64,000 nucleotides of DNA from Corynebacterium jeikeium (GCF_028609885.1 NZ_CP063195.1:1860001-1924000); one strand, 5' to 3'; positions 1-6,461 are shown, counted from the stretch's first letter. The notes: a model not told the origin generated them from the letters alone. Numbers and translations: made by a program.

Positions 1-252
1 GCCAAACCATCGGTAGGTGACGATAAGGTCAATAGTCTTAGCAACACTGCTCCGCGTCTGCTTCTCGCCCTGCGTCGCTTCAATGTCGATCGGCACGCAG
101 CGCAGCCCGTGGGAGCGCATAGAAGGGCCGAAAATCTGCATTACGTCATCAATGCCACGGAACTTGAAGCCTTGATGGCTGTTGCTTTGATTCTTTCCGA
201 GGCTAGTCACGTCATTCATGACGGCCTGCATTGCTTGATGAACATCAGTCAT
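1..252 (-). CDS. ERF-family single-strand annealing protein (partial)
   Basis: The N-terminal 84 residues of an ERF-superfamily recombinase; the C-terminus lies outside the window. The visible part has the family hallmark of a phenylalanine-rich GFKFRGIDDVMQIFGP segment near residues 28-43, followed by a predicted beta region. ERF proteins anneal single-stranded phage DNA for recombination or circularisation. The ATG overlaps the end of the upstream exonuclease gene by 8 nt and has a good site (AAGGAG) inside that gene. Exonuclease and annealing protein are therefore translationally coupled, like a Red-type pair. Confidence 0.8.
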   Translation of the reverse strand, partial: MTDVHQAMQAVMNDVTSLGKNQSNSHQGFKFRGIDDVMQIFGPSMRSHGLRCVPIDIEATQGEKQTRSSVAKTIDLIVTYRWFG

Positions 253-1135
253 TGTTGTGCTCCTTCTCGAATGTAAGACGCAAGCTGGGCTTCGTTTCCT
301 TCTCAACCGTGTACTCGTCTGCCAGGTCGGCATGATCTTTGCGGAACCTCTTGGAATCGAAGGTCTTGCGCACACTCGGCTTCGTCATCGTCACCAGGCC
401 AATGCTGGGATACTCCCAACTGCCCGGCTCGTCACCGATGGCATGCATGATCTGTGCTCGCAGCTCGTTAATCTCCGCCTCGATACCGGCTTTCATGTCG
501 GTGAGCTTCTTGATCTGCGCGAGCTCGAAGGACACGTCCGGGCGCTCGGGGTTCTTGCCTTCGAGCCACTTGTGGGCGAAGTCCACTAGCTCTTTGATGC
601 GCTTCTCATTGCGCCGAATGACGCAGCTGCGCACCTCGCCAGGCTTGAACTCCTCACCCTCGATTACGTACGGCTCCCAGGCGAACAGGCACTCGTCCGC
701 ATCGGTCACATACAGCTGTACCTGCACCTGGTCGTAGTACACGGCGGGAATATCCCCGTCGCCCCAGTCACGGTGGGCGCCAACGGTCTTGATCTCGCCG
801 ATGAGCTCCATTGGTTGCCCCTCGCGCCAGTCACGATCGACCATGTCCGGTGTTGCACCGATCAGGCCGGCATCGTCCACCCACAGGTCGTCGTTGGCCT
901 CGAGGCTCGAGTCGATCTCTAGTCGAACATGTTTAGCGATAACCGGCTCGCGTTCCTTGCCCCACTCGGTGTATCGGTTGCCGGTGAAGTTTTGCTTGCC
1001 GGTGCGCTTTTCTTCGCGCAGCTCGCGGGCGTATTTAGGCGACCGGATCGCCCTAGCAATTTCCGTAGCCGTGATAACCTCACGGCGTTGCTCCAGCCAC
1101 TCTTCGGTGTCGAAGCTAATTAGGCGTTGCGGCAT
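245..1135 (-). CDS. YqaJ-like phage exonuclease
   Basis: 296 residues, related to the YqaJ/lambda-exonuclease nuclease family that resects dsDNA ends for phage recombination. The N-terminus has the typical WLEQRREVITATEIARA segment, followed by WGKEREPVIA and an acidic core (GATPDMVD, then ELIGEIKT). These fit the D...E-x-K metal-binding site of the PD-(D/E)XK fold. The C-terminal third is helical. I chose the ATG at 1135, which has an AGAAAGGAG site upstream; a longer reading to 1282 would run through the neighbouring gene. The next gene downstream encodes the ERF annealing protein. Confidence 0.8.
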   Translation of the reverse strand: MPQRLISFDTEEWLEQRREVITATEIARAIRSPKYARELREEKRTGKQNFTGNRYTEWGKEREPVIAKHVRLEIDSSLEANDDLWVDDAGLIGATPDMVDRDWREGQPMELIGEIKTVGAHRDWGDGDIPAVYYDQVQVQLYVTDADECLFAWEPYVIEGEEFKPGEVRSCVIRRNEKRIKELVDFAHKWLEGKNPERPDVSFELAQIKKLTDMKAGIEAEINELRAQIMHAIGDEPGSWEYPSIGLVTMTKPSVRKTFDSKRFRKDHADLADEYTVEKETKPSLRLTFEKEHNND

Positions 1136-1416
1136 GGTGGCAACGCTCCTTTCTCTTCTATAAGGCGCCTTGCCTCGTTCTCTGCCTCGTAGATGAAATT
1201 GATGTCCAGCCCGAGGCGGGTAACGAGCTTGTCTAGCGTGGAAATAAACATTGTGTTGCGACGCGATACGGGGTTGCAGCACTCATTGAGCTGGGCTGGC
1301 GAAATCCCCGTGAGCTCCACAATCAGATCGCTGCCCAGGCGGTCGCGCTTAGCAGCTAGTGCAGCCTGTAGCCCGGACGGGATCGGCACTTGCTTAATCT
1401 CGCGCACTTTGGTCAC
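1120..1416 (-). CDS. Small phage protein with possible HTH
   Basis: 98 residues with a GTG start overlapping the upstream stop as GTGA. Residues about 34-75 (ELTGISPAQLNECCNP... then TLDKLVTRLGL) look like an XRE-type helix-turn-helix, although the fit is imperfect. The C-terminus overlaps the exonuclease start by 16 nt, which suggests coupling within the recombination operon. I do not recognise the family. A DNA-binding role in early phage regulation is inference only. Confidence 0.55.
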   Translation of the reverse strand: MTKVREIKQVPIPSGLQAALAAKRDRLGSDLIVELTGISPAQLNECCNPVSRRNTMFISTLDKLVTRLGLDINFIYEAENEARRLIEEKGALPPCRNA

Positions 1417-1706
1417 CTGATCTCGTTCGCTAGTGCGTCCAGGTGATTACAGATCGCACGCTGCGACCGGGTCGCCTCCCGAACCTTCTTCCGTAGCCGG
1501 TCGGCGGCCATGCCTGGGCGCGGGTGATTCGCTCGGCTTAGCTGCTGCTGCAACTCGCGGTTACGGTCACGCAGGCGTGGAAGCCGGTGTAGTAATTCAG
1601 CCGTATAAGCAGCCAGCGGGTCGTCCGTCTTCAGCAGCTGGGAATGTGTCGCGGAAATCAGGCGATCCAGCTTCATCTCCGCGAGCTGGGTCTCTAGGTC
1701 TTTCAA
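1413..1706 (-). CDS. Small charged coiled-coil protein
   Basis: About 97 residues if read from the TTG at 1706. The open frame extends to 1784, but that part overlaps the small membrane gene upstream. The protein is strongly helical and charged, with a heptad-like stretch LHRLPRLRDRNRELQQQL and an Arg/Lys-rich C-terminal half, so a coiled coil or nucleic-acid contact is plausible. It ends in a GTGA overlap with the next gene. Function unknown; the start codon is uncertain because the ribosome-binding site is weak. Confidence 0.5.
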   Translation of the reverse strand: MKDLETQLAEMKLDRLISATHSQLLKTDDPLAAYTAELLHRLPRLRDRNRELQQQLSRANHPRPGMAADRLRKKVREATRSQRAICNHLDALANEIR

Positions 1707-1717
1707 TGGTGGTCTTT

Positions 1718-1837
1718 CTAGGTCAGCAGGATTACGCAGATCAGGATCACGCCCATGCCCACGGCAAAACCGAGGGAGAACCAAAACGGCGGGGGTGGGG
1801 TCGAATCGTCGTGGTCATACGGGTCAATCAGGGGCAT
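1718..1837 (-). CDS. 39-residue single-pass membrane protein
   Basis: A very short gene whose ATG overlaps the upstream stop as TAATG. The product has an acidic, proline-rich N-terminus (MPLIDPYDHDDSTPPPP) and then one hydrophobic helix (FWFSLGFAVGMGVILICVIL) reaching the C-terminus. The tight overlap, complete hydrophobic helix and operon position support a real gene. The preceding gene also encodes a protein with a C-terminal membrane helix, so the two may act together. Function unknown. Confidence 0.5.
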   Translation of the reverse strand: MPLIDPYDHDDSTPPPPFWFSLGFAVGMGVILICVILLT

Positions 1838-2103
1838 TAGACCAACAACTTTCCGAGATGCCAGGCGATCAGCAGGATCGTGCCCGCGAACGCGATAGCA
1901 GCCAAAGATGCTGCGATCATGTCGAACAAGGTCACCCTCTGCTCATCATTGAGCTGGTAGGGAACCGCGTCATCGACGTAATCATCGTCCATCTCCAGCC
2001 ACTCGTCGATCTCGTTAATGAGTCGCTGTTGCGCCCCCTGGATAGCAGGGTGGGCTGACGGGATGATCCGTTCTGTGATTGGGGTGTCATCGTGGCGACT
2101 CAT
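1837..2103 (-). CDS. Small tail-anchored membrane protein
   Basis: 88 residues. The first 55 are soluble and acidic (IDEWLEMDDDYVDD). One membrane helix follows at about residues 60-82 (MIAASLAAIAFAGTILLIAW), with a short basic tail. The ATG overlaps the stop of the excisionase-like gene as ATGA, and its stop overlaps the next small membrane gene as TAATG. No family recognised. The topology suggests a membrane-anchored phage accessory protein. Confidence 0.55.
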   Translation of the reverse strand: MSRHDDTPITERIIPSAHPAIQGAQQRLINEIDEWLEMDDDYVDDAVPYQLNDEQRVTLFDMIAASLAAIAFAGTILLIAWHLGKLLV

Positions 2104-2276
2104 GATGCGTCCTCCTTGGGGGTGATGGATTCAACAGGGATACGGGTGGCATTCCCGATACGGATGGGATTGAGATGGGCGAGCCGGCCTTCGCGGGCAT
2201 GGCGGTACAGGGTGCCGGGCGGAATTCGCAGTATTTCTGCAGCCTCGGGTATGGTGTAAAATTTGCGTTGGGTCAC
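2100..2276 (-). CDS. Excisionase-like HTH DNA-binding protein
   Basis: 58 residues from the GTG at 2276, which has a good AAAGGA site. An upstream ATG at 2330 is less likely. The core YTIPEAAEILRIPPGTLYRHAREGRL followed by a basic wing (read here in two parts) is the winged-helix HTH_17 fold of phage excisionases and related recombination directionality factors. It is the first gene of the leftward operon that continues through the membrane proteins to the exonuclease and ERF genes. Whether it directs excision or acts as a transcription factor cannot be told from sequence. Confidence 0.7.
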   Translation of the reverse strand: MTQRKFYTIPEAAEILRIPPGTLYRHAREGRLAHLNPIRIGNATRIPVESITPKEDAS

Positions 2277-2324
2277 AGTTTTTGTCCTTTCGTGTGGCCT
2301 TGTTTTTGGTGAATGGCAGAACAA

Positions 2325-2379
2325 CGACACCCCATCTGGATCAGAATTGATTAGGCGATGATCTGGGTGGGGTTTGTCG
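2325..2379 (+). repeat. Long imperfect inverted repeat
   Basis: CGACACCCCATCTGGATCA pairs with the segment at 2359-2379 around a 15-nt loop. When read as plus-strand RNA the internal mismatches become G-U pairs, giving nearly 20 paired positions; the minus-strand RNA has A-C mismatches instead. No U-tract follows on the plus side. It could be a processing or termination structure, or a protein-binding site. Confidence 0.45.
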
Positions 2380-2486
2380 CGTTTTAGGGAAAGGGGCGCA
2401 GCGCCACCCTCGCACTCTTCGCGGGTGGTCGTGGGGTGGGCTTACGCGGCGACGAAACGTCGGAAGGTCGACCGCTACGCCCCTAG

Positions 2487-2582
2487 TACCCTCGGCAGGA
2501 CTCGAACCTGCCTTGCACGTCACATAGCGCGCGCCTAGTGGCTGGCGTGGCTGGTGATCGCGTGCAAACACCTTGTGAGGGT
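2487..2582 (-). ncRNA. tRNA-like element with T-arm and acceptor stem
   Basis: On the minus strand a perfect T-arm (GCAGG-TTCGAGT-CCTGC, the loop carrying the conserved TTC and A) is followed by CGAGGGT-A. The ACCCTC at the 5' end pairs with GAGGGT, giving six acceptor base pairs. The 96-nt span lacks a D-arm with GG in the loop and has no clear anticodon arm. Instead TTGCACG pairs perfectly with CGTGCAA and encloses further short helices (TCAC/GTGA, CGCC/GGCG). This could be a degenerate phage tRNA or a tRNA mimic. No CCA is encoded. Confidence 0.4.
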
Positions 2583-2784
2583 CTGTGTCGTCTGTAGTTA
2601 CCTCCCACTGGCGGGTGGGGTTCCTGCCCCTTGTTGGGGCTTGCGGGGGTCATGGCGCATCTAAGAACCAGCGCTCGCCCCGCCCGTATCGCAGACGGTG
2701 ATATTCAGTTGTCAAAGAACTCGGCCATTGGTGGCCTTGTGCCCTGCCCAGGAATTGCACTTGGGGGTTGGTCTACCCAGGGCG

Positions 2785-2807
2785 CGAAACGTCACAGTGA
2801 CGCTTCG
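2785..2807. repeat. 23-bp near-perfect palindrome
   Basis: CGAAACGTCAC-A-GTGACGCTTCG, with one mismatch between the arms (G-U if transcribed). It lies just upstream, on the minus strand, of the structured region and could be an operator or an RNA hairpin. No gene starts within 50 nt. Confidence 0.45.
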
Positions 2808-2811
2808 TGGT

Positions 2812-2843
2812 GGCTCGTCCGGGCTTCCCCTCCCAGACGAACC
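2812..2843 (-). repeat. Stem-loop, copy 1
   Basis: On the minus strand GGTTCGTCTGGG pairs along all 12 positions with CCCGGACGAGCC (two G-U pairs), around the loop AGGGGAAG. It lies 18 nt after the stop of the 56-residue gene. A close copy sits at 3063-3093, after the preceding gene. There is no T-tract, so it is not a standard terminator. Confidence 0.6.
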
Positions 2844-2861
2844 AGATCAGTTAGGCATGGT

Positions 2862-3032
2862 TCATGCCATGAGTGCTGCAACCTGCTTGTCGATCTGCGC
2901 CCGCACCTCGCGGAGATCTTCGACGGCACGGTTGATGACATCCATGTCGCGATGCTCTTTCAGCAGCTCATTACAGATGTGCGACTCGTAGCCATGCGCG
3001 AGACTCTGTAGATAGTCGAGTGAGTTTGTCAT
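2862..3032 (-). CDS. 56-residue helical phage protein
   Basis: A short gene from the ATG at 3032. The product (MTNSLDYLQSLAHGYESHIC..., ending QIDKQVAALMA) is predicted to be nearly all helix, with a charged amphipathic second half, perhaps a small coiled coil. The ribosome-binding site is weak (AGAAAAG). Stem-loop copies lie on both sides of it, one after the upstream gene and one after this one. No recognised family. Confidence 0.5.
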   Translation of the reverse strand: MTNSLDYLQSLAHGYESHICNELLKEHRDMDVINRAVEDLREVRAQIDKQVAALMA

Positions 3033-3062
3033 TTGGTTGTTCTTTTCTTGTGTTGTATCGCG

Positions 3063-3093
3063 GGCTCGTCCAGGCTTCCCTCCCAGACGAACC
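3063..3093 (-). repeat. Stem-loop, copy 2
   Basis: On the minus strand GGTTCGTCTGGG pairs with CCTGGACGAGCC around the loop AGGGAAG. It has the same 5' arm as copy 1; the 3' arm differs by one C-to-T change that preserves pairing as G-U. It sits 6 nt after the stop of the 168-residue gene and about 30 nt before the start of the 56-residue gene. Confidence 0.6.
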
Positions 3094-3099
3094 GGGGGT

Positions 3100-3606
3100 C
3101 TAGGCTGCGTGCTTCAAGCTCTGCTGATATGCGCCCCATGAAAGTTGGCCAGATTCTCGAATCTTCGCCGCCCAGATTTCTGCAGCCTCGACAGACAACA
3201 TGCGCGACTTATGCTCACGATCGGAGGCGCGACGCTCCTCTTCCGCCCACAGCTCAAGGTCGCGTGGCGTGGCTGCCGCGAGCTTCACTCGCTCGCGCAC
3301 AGTCTTAGGTTTTCCGTCGACCAGAATGGTGTTCTTGACGCTGATGGGAATCTCTCCCACGAGCTGCCAGTCCAGAGGCTCTTGCCCGGTGCGCCTGTAC
3401 TCTCGCATGACGGAATTGGCCGATTTGGTGAAGTTCGATTCCAGTGCGCGCGCCTGGTGTCGCAGGTGTGCGCGGGCGATCTCCTCCATATGGTTTACGT
3501 CGATCGGGATCGAGTCGGCGACCTGGTCGATCCAAGTCTTGTCGATGTATCGGTCGGGGCGGTTTGCGTTCAGCCTTGAGGTGAGAGTGTCGGTGTAGTC
3601 AATCAC
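3100..3606 (-). CDS. Phage protein of unknown function
   Basis: 168 residues from a GTG that overlaps the upstream stop as GTGA. A longer frame to 3723 lies wholly inside the ParB-like gene and was rejected. The product is hydrophilic. The middle has a strand-rich stretch (WQLVGEIPISVKNTILVDGK) and the C-terminal half is helical (LELWAEEERRASDREH..., then VEAAEIWAAKIRESG). I do not recognise the family. The overlap with the ParB-like gene suggests the two are co-translated. Confidence 0.6.
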   Translation of the reverse strand: MIDYTDTLTSRLNANRPDRYIDKTWIDQVADSIPIDVNHMEEIARAHLRHQARALESNFTKSANSVMREYRRTGQEPLDWQLVGEIPISVKNTILVDGKPKTVRERVKLAAATPRDLELWAEEERRASDREHKSRMLSVEAAEIWAAKIRESGQLSWGAYQQSLKHAA

Positions 3607-4514
3607 TTCTCTGCTCCTTGCAGGTAGGTGGTTTCGATTTCCAGGAATCGCTTGGCGATGTCCTCGGGCGCCGCGTCGAGCACTTCTTGGCGCTCTGGCC
3701 AGGTGGCCATGTCGAGCCCCCATTGGAAGTTCATGACGAAGGCTTCGAGGTAGCGGGCGTGACGCTCAATGCGTTCTCGCTTCTCGCGGCGCTCCGCCTC
3801 TTCTTTGCGCTTCTTTTCCTGCTCCGCCCGGCGGGCTTCGCGGTCGTGCTCCATGTAGGCGGCGTATGCTCCGCGCATGGTCTCAAAAGTTCCTTGAGGC
3901 TTTGAGTTCAGCCATTCCTGGGCTTCGGGGTGGTTGTCGAAGTATCGGCCTGCTTTGTCTTCGCGTTGTTGCTCGTCGCGGGCTTCTTCGATGCGGGCGC
4001 GTTCCTCGGCCTCGCGGGCGGCACGCTTTGCTTTGGCTTTTCCACAAGCGTCATCGAGCGTGATTGCGCTACTGACTACTTGATTCGCGAGCTCCGGCAT
4101 TTCGTCGAGGACTAGGCCTGCTTCCTTTATGCGGTGTGCCCACCCGGTAGTGGCGGATTCGCCATTATCGACGCTTCCCCGCTTCCATCGCCCGTTCTTT
4201 CGCTTCCCGTCCTTCGCAAGCGACAGCGCGGTAGACATAGCCCGCGACCCGGTCGGCTGGTGACGACGCTCATTCGACGACCGCACAAACGCGCCCTCAT
4301 CGTCACCCTCATAAACTTCAATCAGCGGCTCAATACCCAGCTTCTTGCAGGCGGCTAGGCGGTTACGCCCATCGAGAAGAACGCCGTCCTTATTGACCGT
4401 GATCGGGTCGCGCTGGCCGTTCGCCTGAATATCTGCAGCGAGTTCCGCGAGCGCTTCCTCTCCGAGCATGGGGTAGAAGTTCGCGTGCTCGCTCACTCCA
4501 TTTATCTGTGTCAT
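3603..4514 (-). CDS. ParB-like N-terminal domain phage protein
   Basis: 303 residues. The first 90 carry a ParB/Sulfiredoxin-type domain (LAADIQANGQRDPITVNKDG, then LLDGRNRLAACKKLGI and the arginine-rich SNERRHQ). This is typical of phage ParB-like proteins that bind DNA or cut it with a nuclease site. The centre may hold a helix-turn-helix, and residues about 160-260 form a long Glu/Arg/Lys coiled coil (EQEKKRKEEAERREKRERIE). There is no ParA partner nearby, so replication or transcription control is as likely as partition. The ATG has an AAGGAAAG site. Confidence 0.75.
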   Translation of the reverse strand: MTQINGVSEHANFYPMLGEEALAELAADIQANGQRDPITVNKDGVLLDGRNRLAACKKLGIEPLIEVYEGDDEGAFVRSSNERRHQPTGSRAMSTALSLAKDGKRKNGRWKRGSVDNGESATTGWAHRIKEAGLVLDEMPELANQVVSSAITLDDACGKAKAKRAAREAEERARIEEARDEQQREDKAGRYFDNHPEAQEWLNSKPQGTFETMRGAYAAYMEHDREARRAEQEKKRKEEAERREKRERIERHARYLEAFVMNFQWGLDMATWPERQEVLDAAPEDIAKRFLEIETTYLQGAEK

Positions 4515-4543
4515 CTGCTATACTTTCCTTACTTTCCTTTTTT

Positions 4544-4568
4544 GCCCCTGTTCCTGCAGGGGCTTTTT
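4544..4568 (+). terminator. Hairpin with T-tract reading rightward
   Basis: GCCCCTG-N6-CAGGGGC followed by TTTTT on the plus strand. The genes on both sides read leftward, so in this orientation it would stop antisense transcription. On the minus strand it lies between the Cro-like gene and the ParB-like gene without a downstream U-tract. Confidence 0.4.
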
Positions 4569-4802
4569 CTATGCCGCAATCTCTTCGCGCGTGGTCGTGT
4601 AGAACATCTGCCCGAAATCTTCGAGGCCGAACCCGATAAGAACTCCGGCGACGAATGCTGCCGAAACGTTCCCGCCCTCCATTGCGCGGACGAATGTCTG
4701 CCGCTTAACTCCGATGCGCTCCGCTGCCTGGCTCTCCGAGAGTCCGAGGGTGCGGACGAGCGTCTTCATCGCTTCTGTGTTGAGCTTGATTGCCTTGGTC
4801 AT
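4569..4802 (-). CDS. Cro-like HTH regulator
   Basis: 77 residues from the ATG at 4802, chosen because of a near-consensus AAGGAGGTG site; the frame is open to 4853. Residues 20-50 form an XRE-type helix-turn-helix (LGLSESQAAERIGVKRQTFV). The C-terminal half is hydrophobic and helical. It is divergent from the repressor, with 142 nt between the starts, the layout of a cI/cro-type lysis-lysogeny switch. It is the first leftward gene and so probably the early lytic regulator. Confidence 0.7.
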   Translation of the reverse strand: MTKAIKLNTEAMKTLVRTLGLSESQAAERIGVKRQTFVRAMEGGNVSAAFVAGVLIGFGLEDFGQMFYTTTREEIAA

Positions 4803-4944
4803 GTGGTTCACCTCCTTGCCGGTATGGTTTAAAGGTAATCCATGATGGCGCACTTGTAAACCATTACCCCAAAACGGGGTTGGTTTATTTACTATCCATG
4901 CAGCTCGAATGGCTTCAAGTGGTTAGAAAATGTACCATGTAGAC
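4803..4944. promoter_or_regulatory. Divergent immunity operator region
   Basis: The spacer between the Cro-like and repressor genes holds three copies of TGGTTTA: at 4825-4831, inverted at 4857-4863, and at 4881-4887. GGTAAT is repeated beside two of them. It also has AT-rich candidate -10 elements. This spacing and orientation fit phage operators bound by both regulators. The exact promoters are not resolved. Confidence 0.5.
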
Positions 4945-5340
4945 ATGAGCGAATTTCAGCAATGGATAACCGAGGTGACCGGCGGCGCATCATGGCGCAC
5001 CATCGCCGACAAGCTCGGCACCACCCACCCCACGATTCAACGGCGGCTCAAGAACGACACAGCAAGTGCTGTCATTGAGCTCGCCCGCGCCTATGGCGCC
5101 AACCCAATCCCCGGCTTACTTACTAGTCGATGCATAACGCGCGCCGACATGGACGAGCACTTCCAAGAAGCTTCGCTTAGCAGCTACACCGACCTCGAGC
5201 TCGCTCAAGAGATCGTCCGCCGACTCGAAGAAAAAGATCACGACGAACTCGCTACCGTCTACGAGTTCCAGGCCGTCGCAGATTCCAGCCCCGACGAGGA
5301 CGCACTACGAGCACAGCAAGAAGGGAGCGACCTTGAATGA
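4945..5340 (+). CDS. Phage immunity repressor (HTH)
   Basis: 131 residues from the ATG at 4945; an in-frame ATG at 4930 would add five. Neither has a ribosome-binding site, so a leaderless mRNA is likely, as for several phage repressors. The N-terminus (WRTIADKLGTTHPTIQRRL) is a helix-turn-helix, and the C-terminal half is acidic and helical. The next gene, overlapping by 4 nt, is an ImmA/IrrE protease. This is the pairing seen in elements where the protease removes the repressor on induction. No LexA-type autocleavage domain is present. Confidence 0.7.
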   Translation: MSEFQQWITEVTGGASWRTIADKLGTTHPTIQRRLKNDTASAVIELARAYGANPIPGLLTSRCITRADMDEHFQEASLSSYTDLELAQEIVRRLEEKDHDELATVYEFQAVADSSPDEDALRAQQEGSDLE

Positions 5341-5723
5341 CCATCACTTGCCCAGACCTGCACCACGTAGCCCGCCAACTCGGCGTAACCCTCACCCGCC
5401 ATAATGGCGGCGTCAAGGGCTACTACAACCACACAACCCACACCATCAGCACCAGGCGCGGAATGAGTATCCAGCAGTACCGCTCCACCCTCGCCCACGA
5501 GCTCGGCCACGCGCACTATGGCGACCAGCCCACCGGCCACGGCCACTACGACCAGAAACAGGAAGCCCGCGCCGACCGGTACGCAGCGCGCCTGCTAATC
5601 GACCCCCAGGCTTTTGATACGGCGTACAGGTGGTGCCAAGGCGACCACCGCGAACTCGCCGACGAACTGGAGGTCACCCAGCACCTGCTGGCTGTCTACA
5701 TGCGCCAAGCACTAACCCACTAA
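5337..5723 (+). CDS. ImmA/IrrE-family metalloprotease
   Basis: 128 residues with the zinc-protease motif HELGH at residues 54-58 and a downstream E-x-x-A-D (EARADRYAARLL) that supplies the third ligand. This is the compact ImmA/IrrE fold. The ATG overlaps the repressor stop (ATGA). In integrative elements such as ICEBs1 this class cleaves the partner repressor after a damage or quorum signal, and a similar anti-repressor role is inferred here. The C-terminal helix ends in a histidine-poor tail, with no extra domain. Confidence 0.8.
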   Translation: MTITCPDLHHVARQLGVTLTRHNGGVKGYYNHTTHTISTRRGMSIQQYRSTLAHELGHAHYGDQPTGHGHYDQKQEARADRYAARLLIDPQAFDTAYRWCQGDHRELADELEVTQHLLAVYMRQALTH

Positions 5724-5735
5724 GAAGGACTCCCC

Positions 5736-6452
5736 ATGACCACCATCGACAACAAGCACAACACCATCGTGTTCGACGACACCACAGCCACCGTGACCAT
5801 CACCCACAAAAAGCCCCGTAACAACAGCAAAAAAGTGGAGTTCGGGCCACACACCATCCCCTACGGGGCGATCGCTAAAACCCACATCTCCAACGCCGGA
5901 TTCACCATGCACGGCTACCGAATCGACCTCAAAGACCCCCTCCCAGAGGCAAGCACAGGTTCCGATCTTTATGGCGTATGGATTCACCGCTCCCAGCAAG
6001 ACGCTTTCGAGTCCGCGATCAACCACGCAGCCACCCACCAGCTAGAAGAACAGTGGGAAGCGCCCCAGGTGAGCACCTTTGGTGCCCGGCTGGCCGCCTC
6101 CGTCGAGGAGAACGAGCGCGCCCAAAGGCATACCTTCGGAGACATCACCCTCACAGGTGAGGGAGTGCTCACCTACAAGGGGCACGAGTTCCCCACCCAC
6201 GGTGCCCGCGCCACGGTTGACCAAGGCGGGGTGAAGCAGAAGGTAGGTGCTGGTCGCGTCGTCGGAGGAGCGGTTCTCGCCGGGCCAGTTGGGGCGGTCA
6301 TCGGCGGCATGGCGAAGAAGAGCAAGGGCGATATTTCGCTAGAGGTTCAGCTTGCCGACGGCCGGGTATTGGTGACCACGGGGCCGGTAAAGAGCCTCAA
6401 GAAGGCACAAGATGTAGCCAGCCGCATTAACGACGCTGGGCTAGGTATTTAG
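5736..6452 (+). CDS. DUF4429-like protein in the immunity cassette
   Basis: 238 residues. The N-terminal 90 (IVFDDTTATVTITHKK, then HTIPYGAIAKTHISNAGF) resemble the DUF4429/bacterial PH-like beta fold. The C-terminal part repeats a similar pattern (GVLTYKGHEFPTHGARATV, then ISLEVQLADGRVLVTTGP). The two are joined by a glycine/valine-rich hydrophobic hairpin (VVGGAVLAGPVGAVIGGM) that could insert in a membrane. It lies between the ImmA protease and the integrase and is probably expressed in the lysogen. Superinfection exclusion or another lysogenic conversion role is possible but unproven. Confidence 0.6.
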   Translation: MTTIDNKHNTIVFDDTTATVTITHKKPRNNSKKVEFGPHTIPYGAIAKTHISNAGFTMHGYRIDLKDPLPEASTGSDLYGVWIHRSQQDAFESAINHAATHQLEEQWEAPQVSTFGARLAASVEENERAQRHTFGDITLTGEGVLTYKGHEFPTHGARATVDQGGVKQKVGAGRVVGGAVLAGPVGAVIGGMAKKSKGDISLEVQLADGRVLVTTGPVKSLKKAQDVASRINDAGLGI

Positions 6453-6461
6453 GGCACCGCC

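Larger units (their letters stand above)
2277..2861 (-). other. Long structured noncoding region in prophage
   Basis: About 585 bases without a convincing gene between the excisionase-like gene and the 56-residue gene. On the minus strand it has a TTGACA (2711-2716 region) followed 18 nt later by GATACG, a possible promoter. Further elements are GC-rich hairpins (GCCCC-N5-GGGGC near 2625-2640; CCCAC/GTGGG near 2603-2620), the tRNA-like element at 2487-2582 and a long imperfect hairpin at 2325-2379. An open frame at 2341-2571 runs straight through the T-arm and is probably not coding. An RNA gene is inferred from structure density only. Confidence 0.4.

Noticed and set aside
2341..2571. Minus-strand frame of 76 codons through the tRNA-like element
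   Set aside because: It translates the T-arm into an Arg/Pro-rich peptide with no family resemblance, and RNA structure explains the sequence better.
3607..3723. Upstream extension of the 168-residue phage gene
   Set aside because: It lies entirely within the ParB-like gene, and the GTGA overlap gives a better start.
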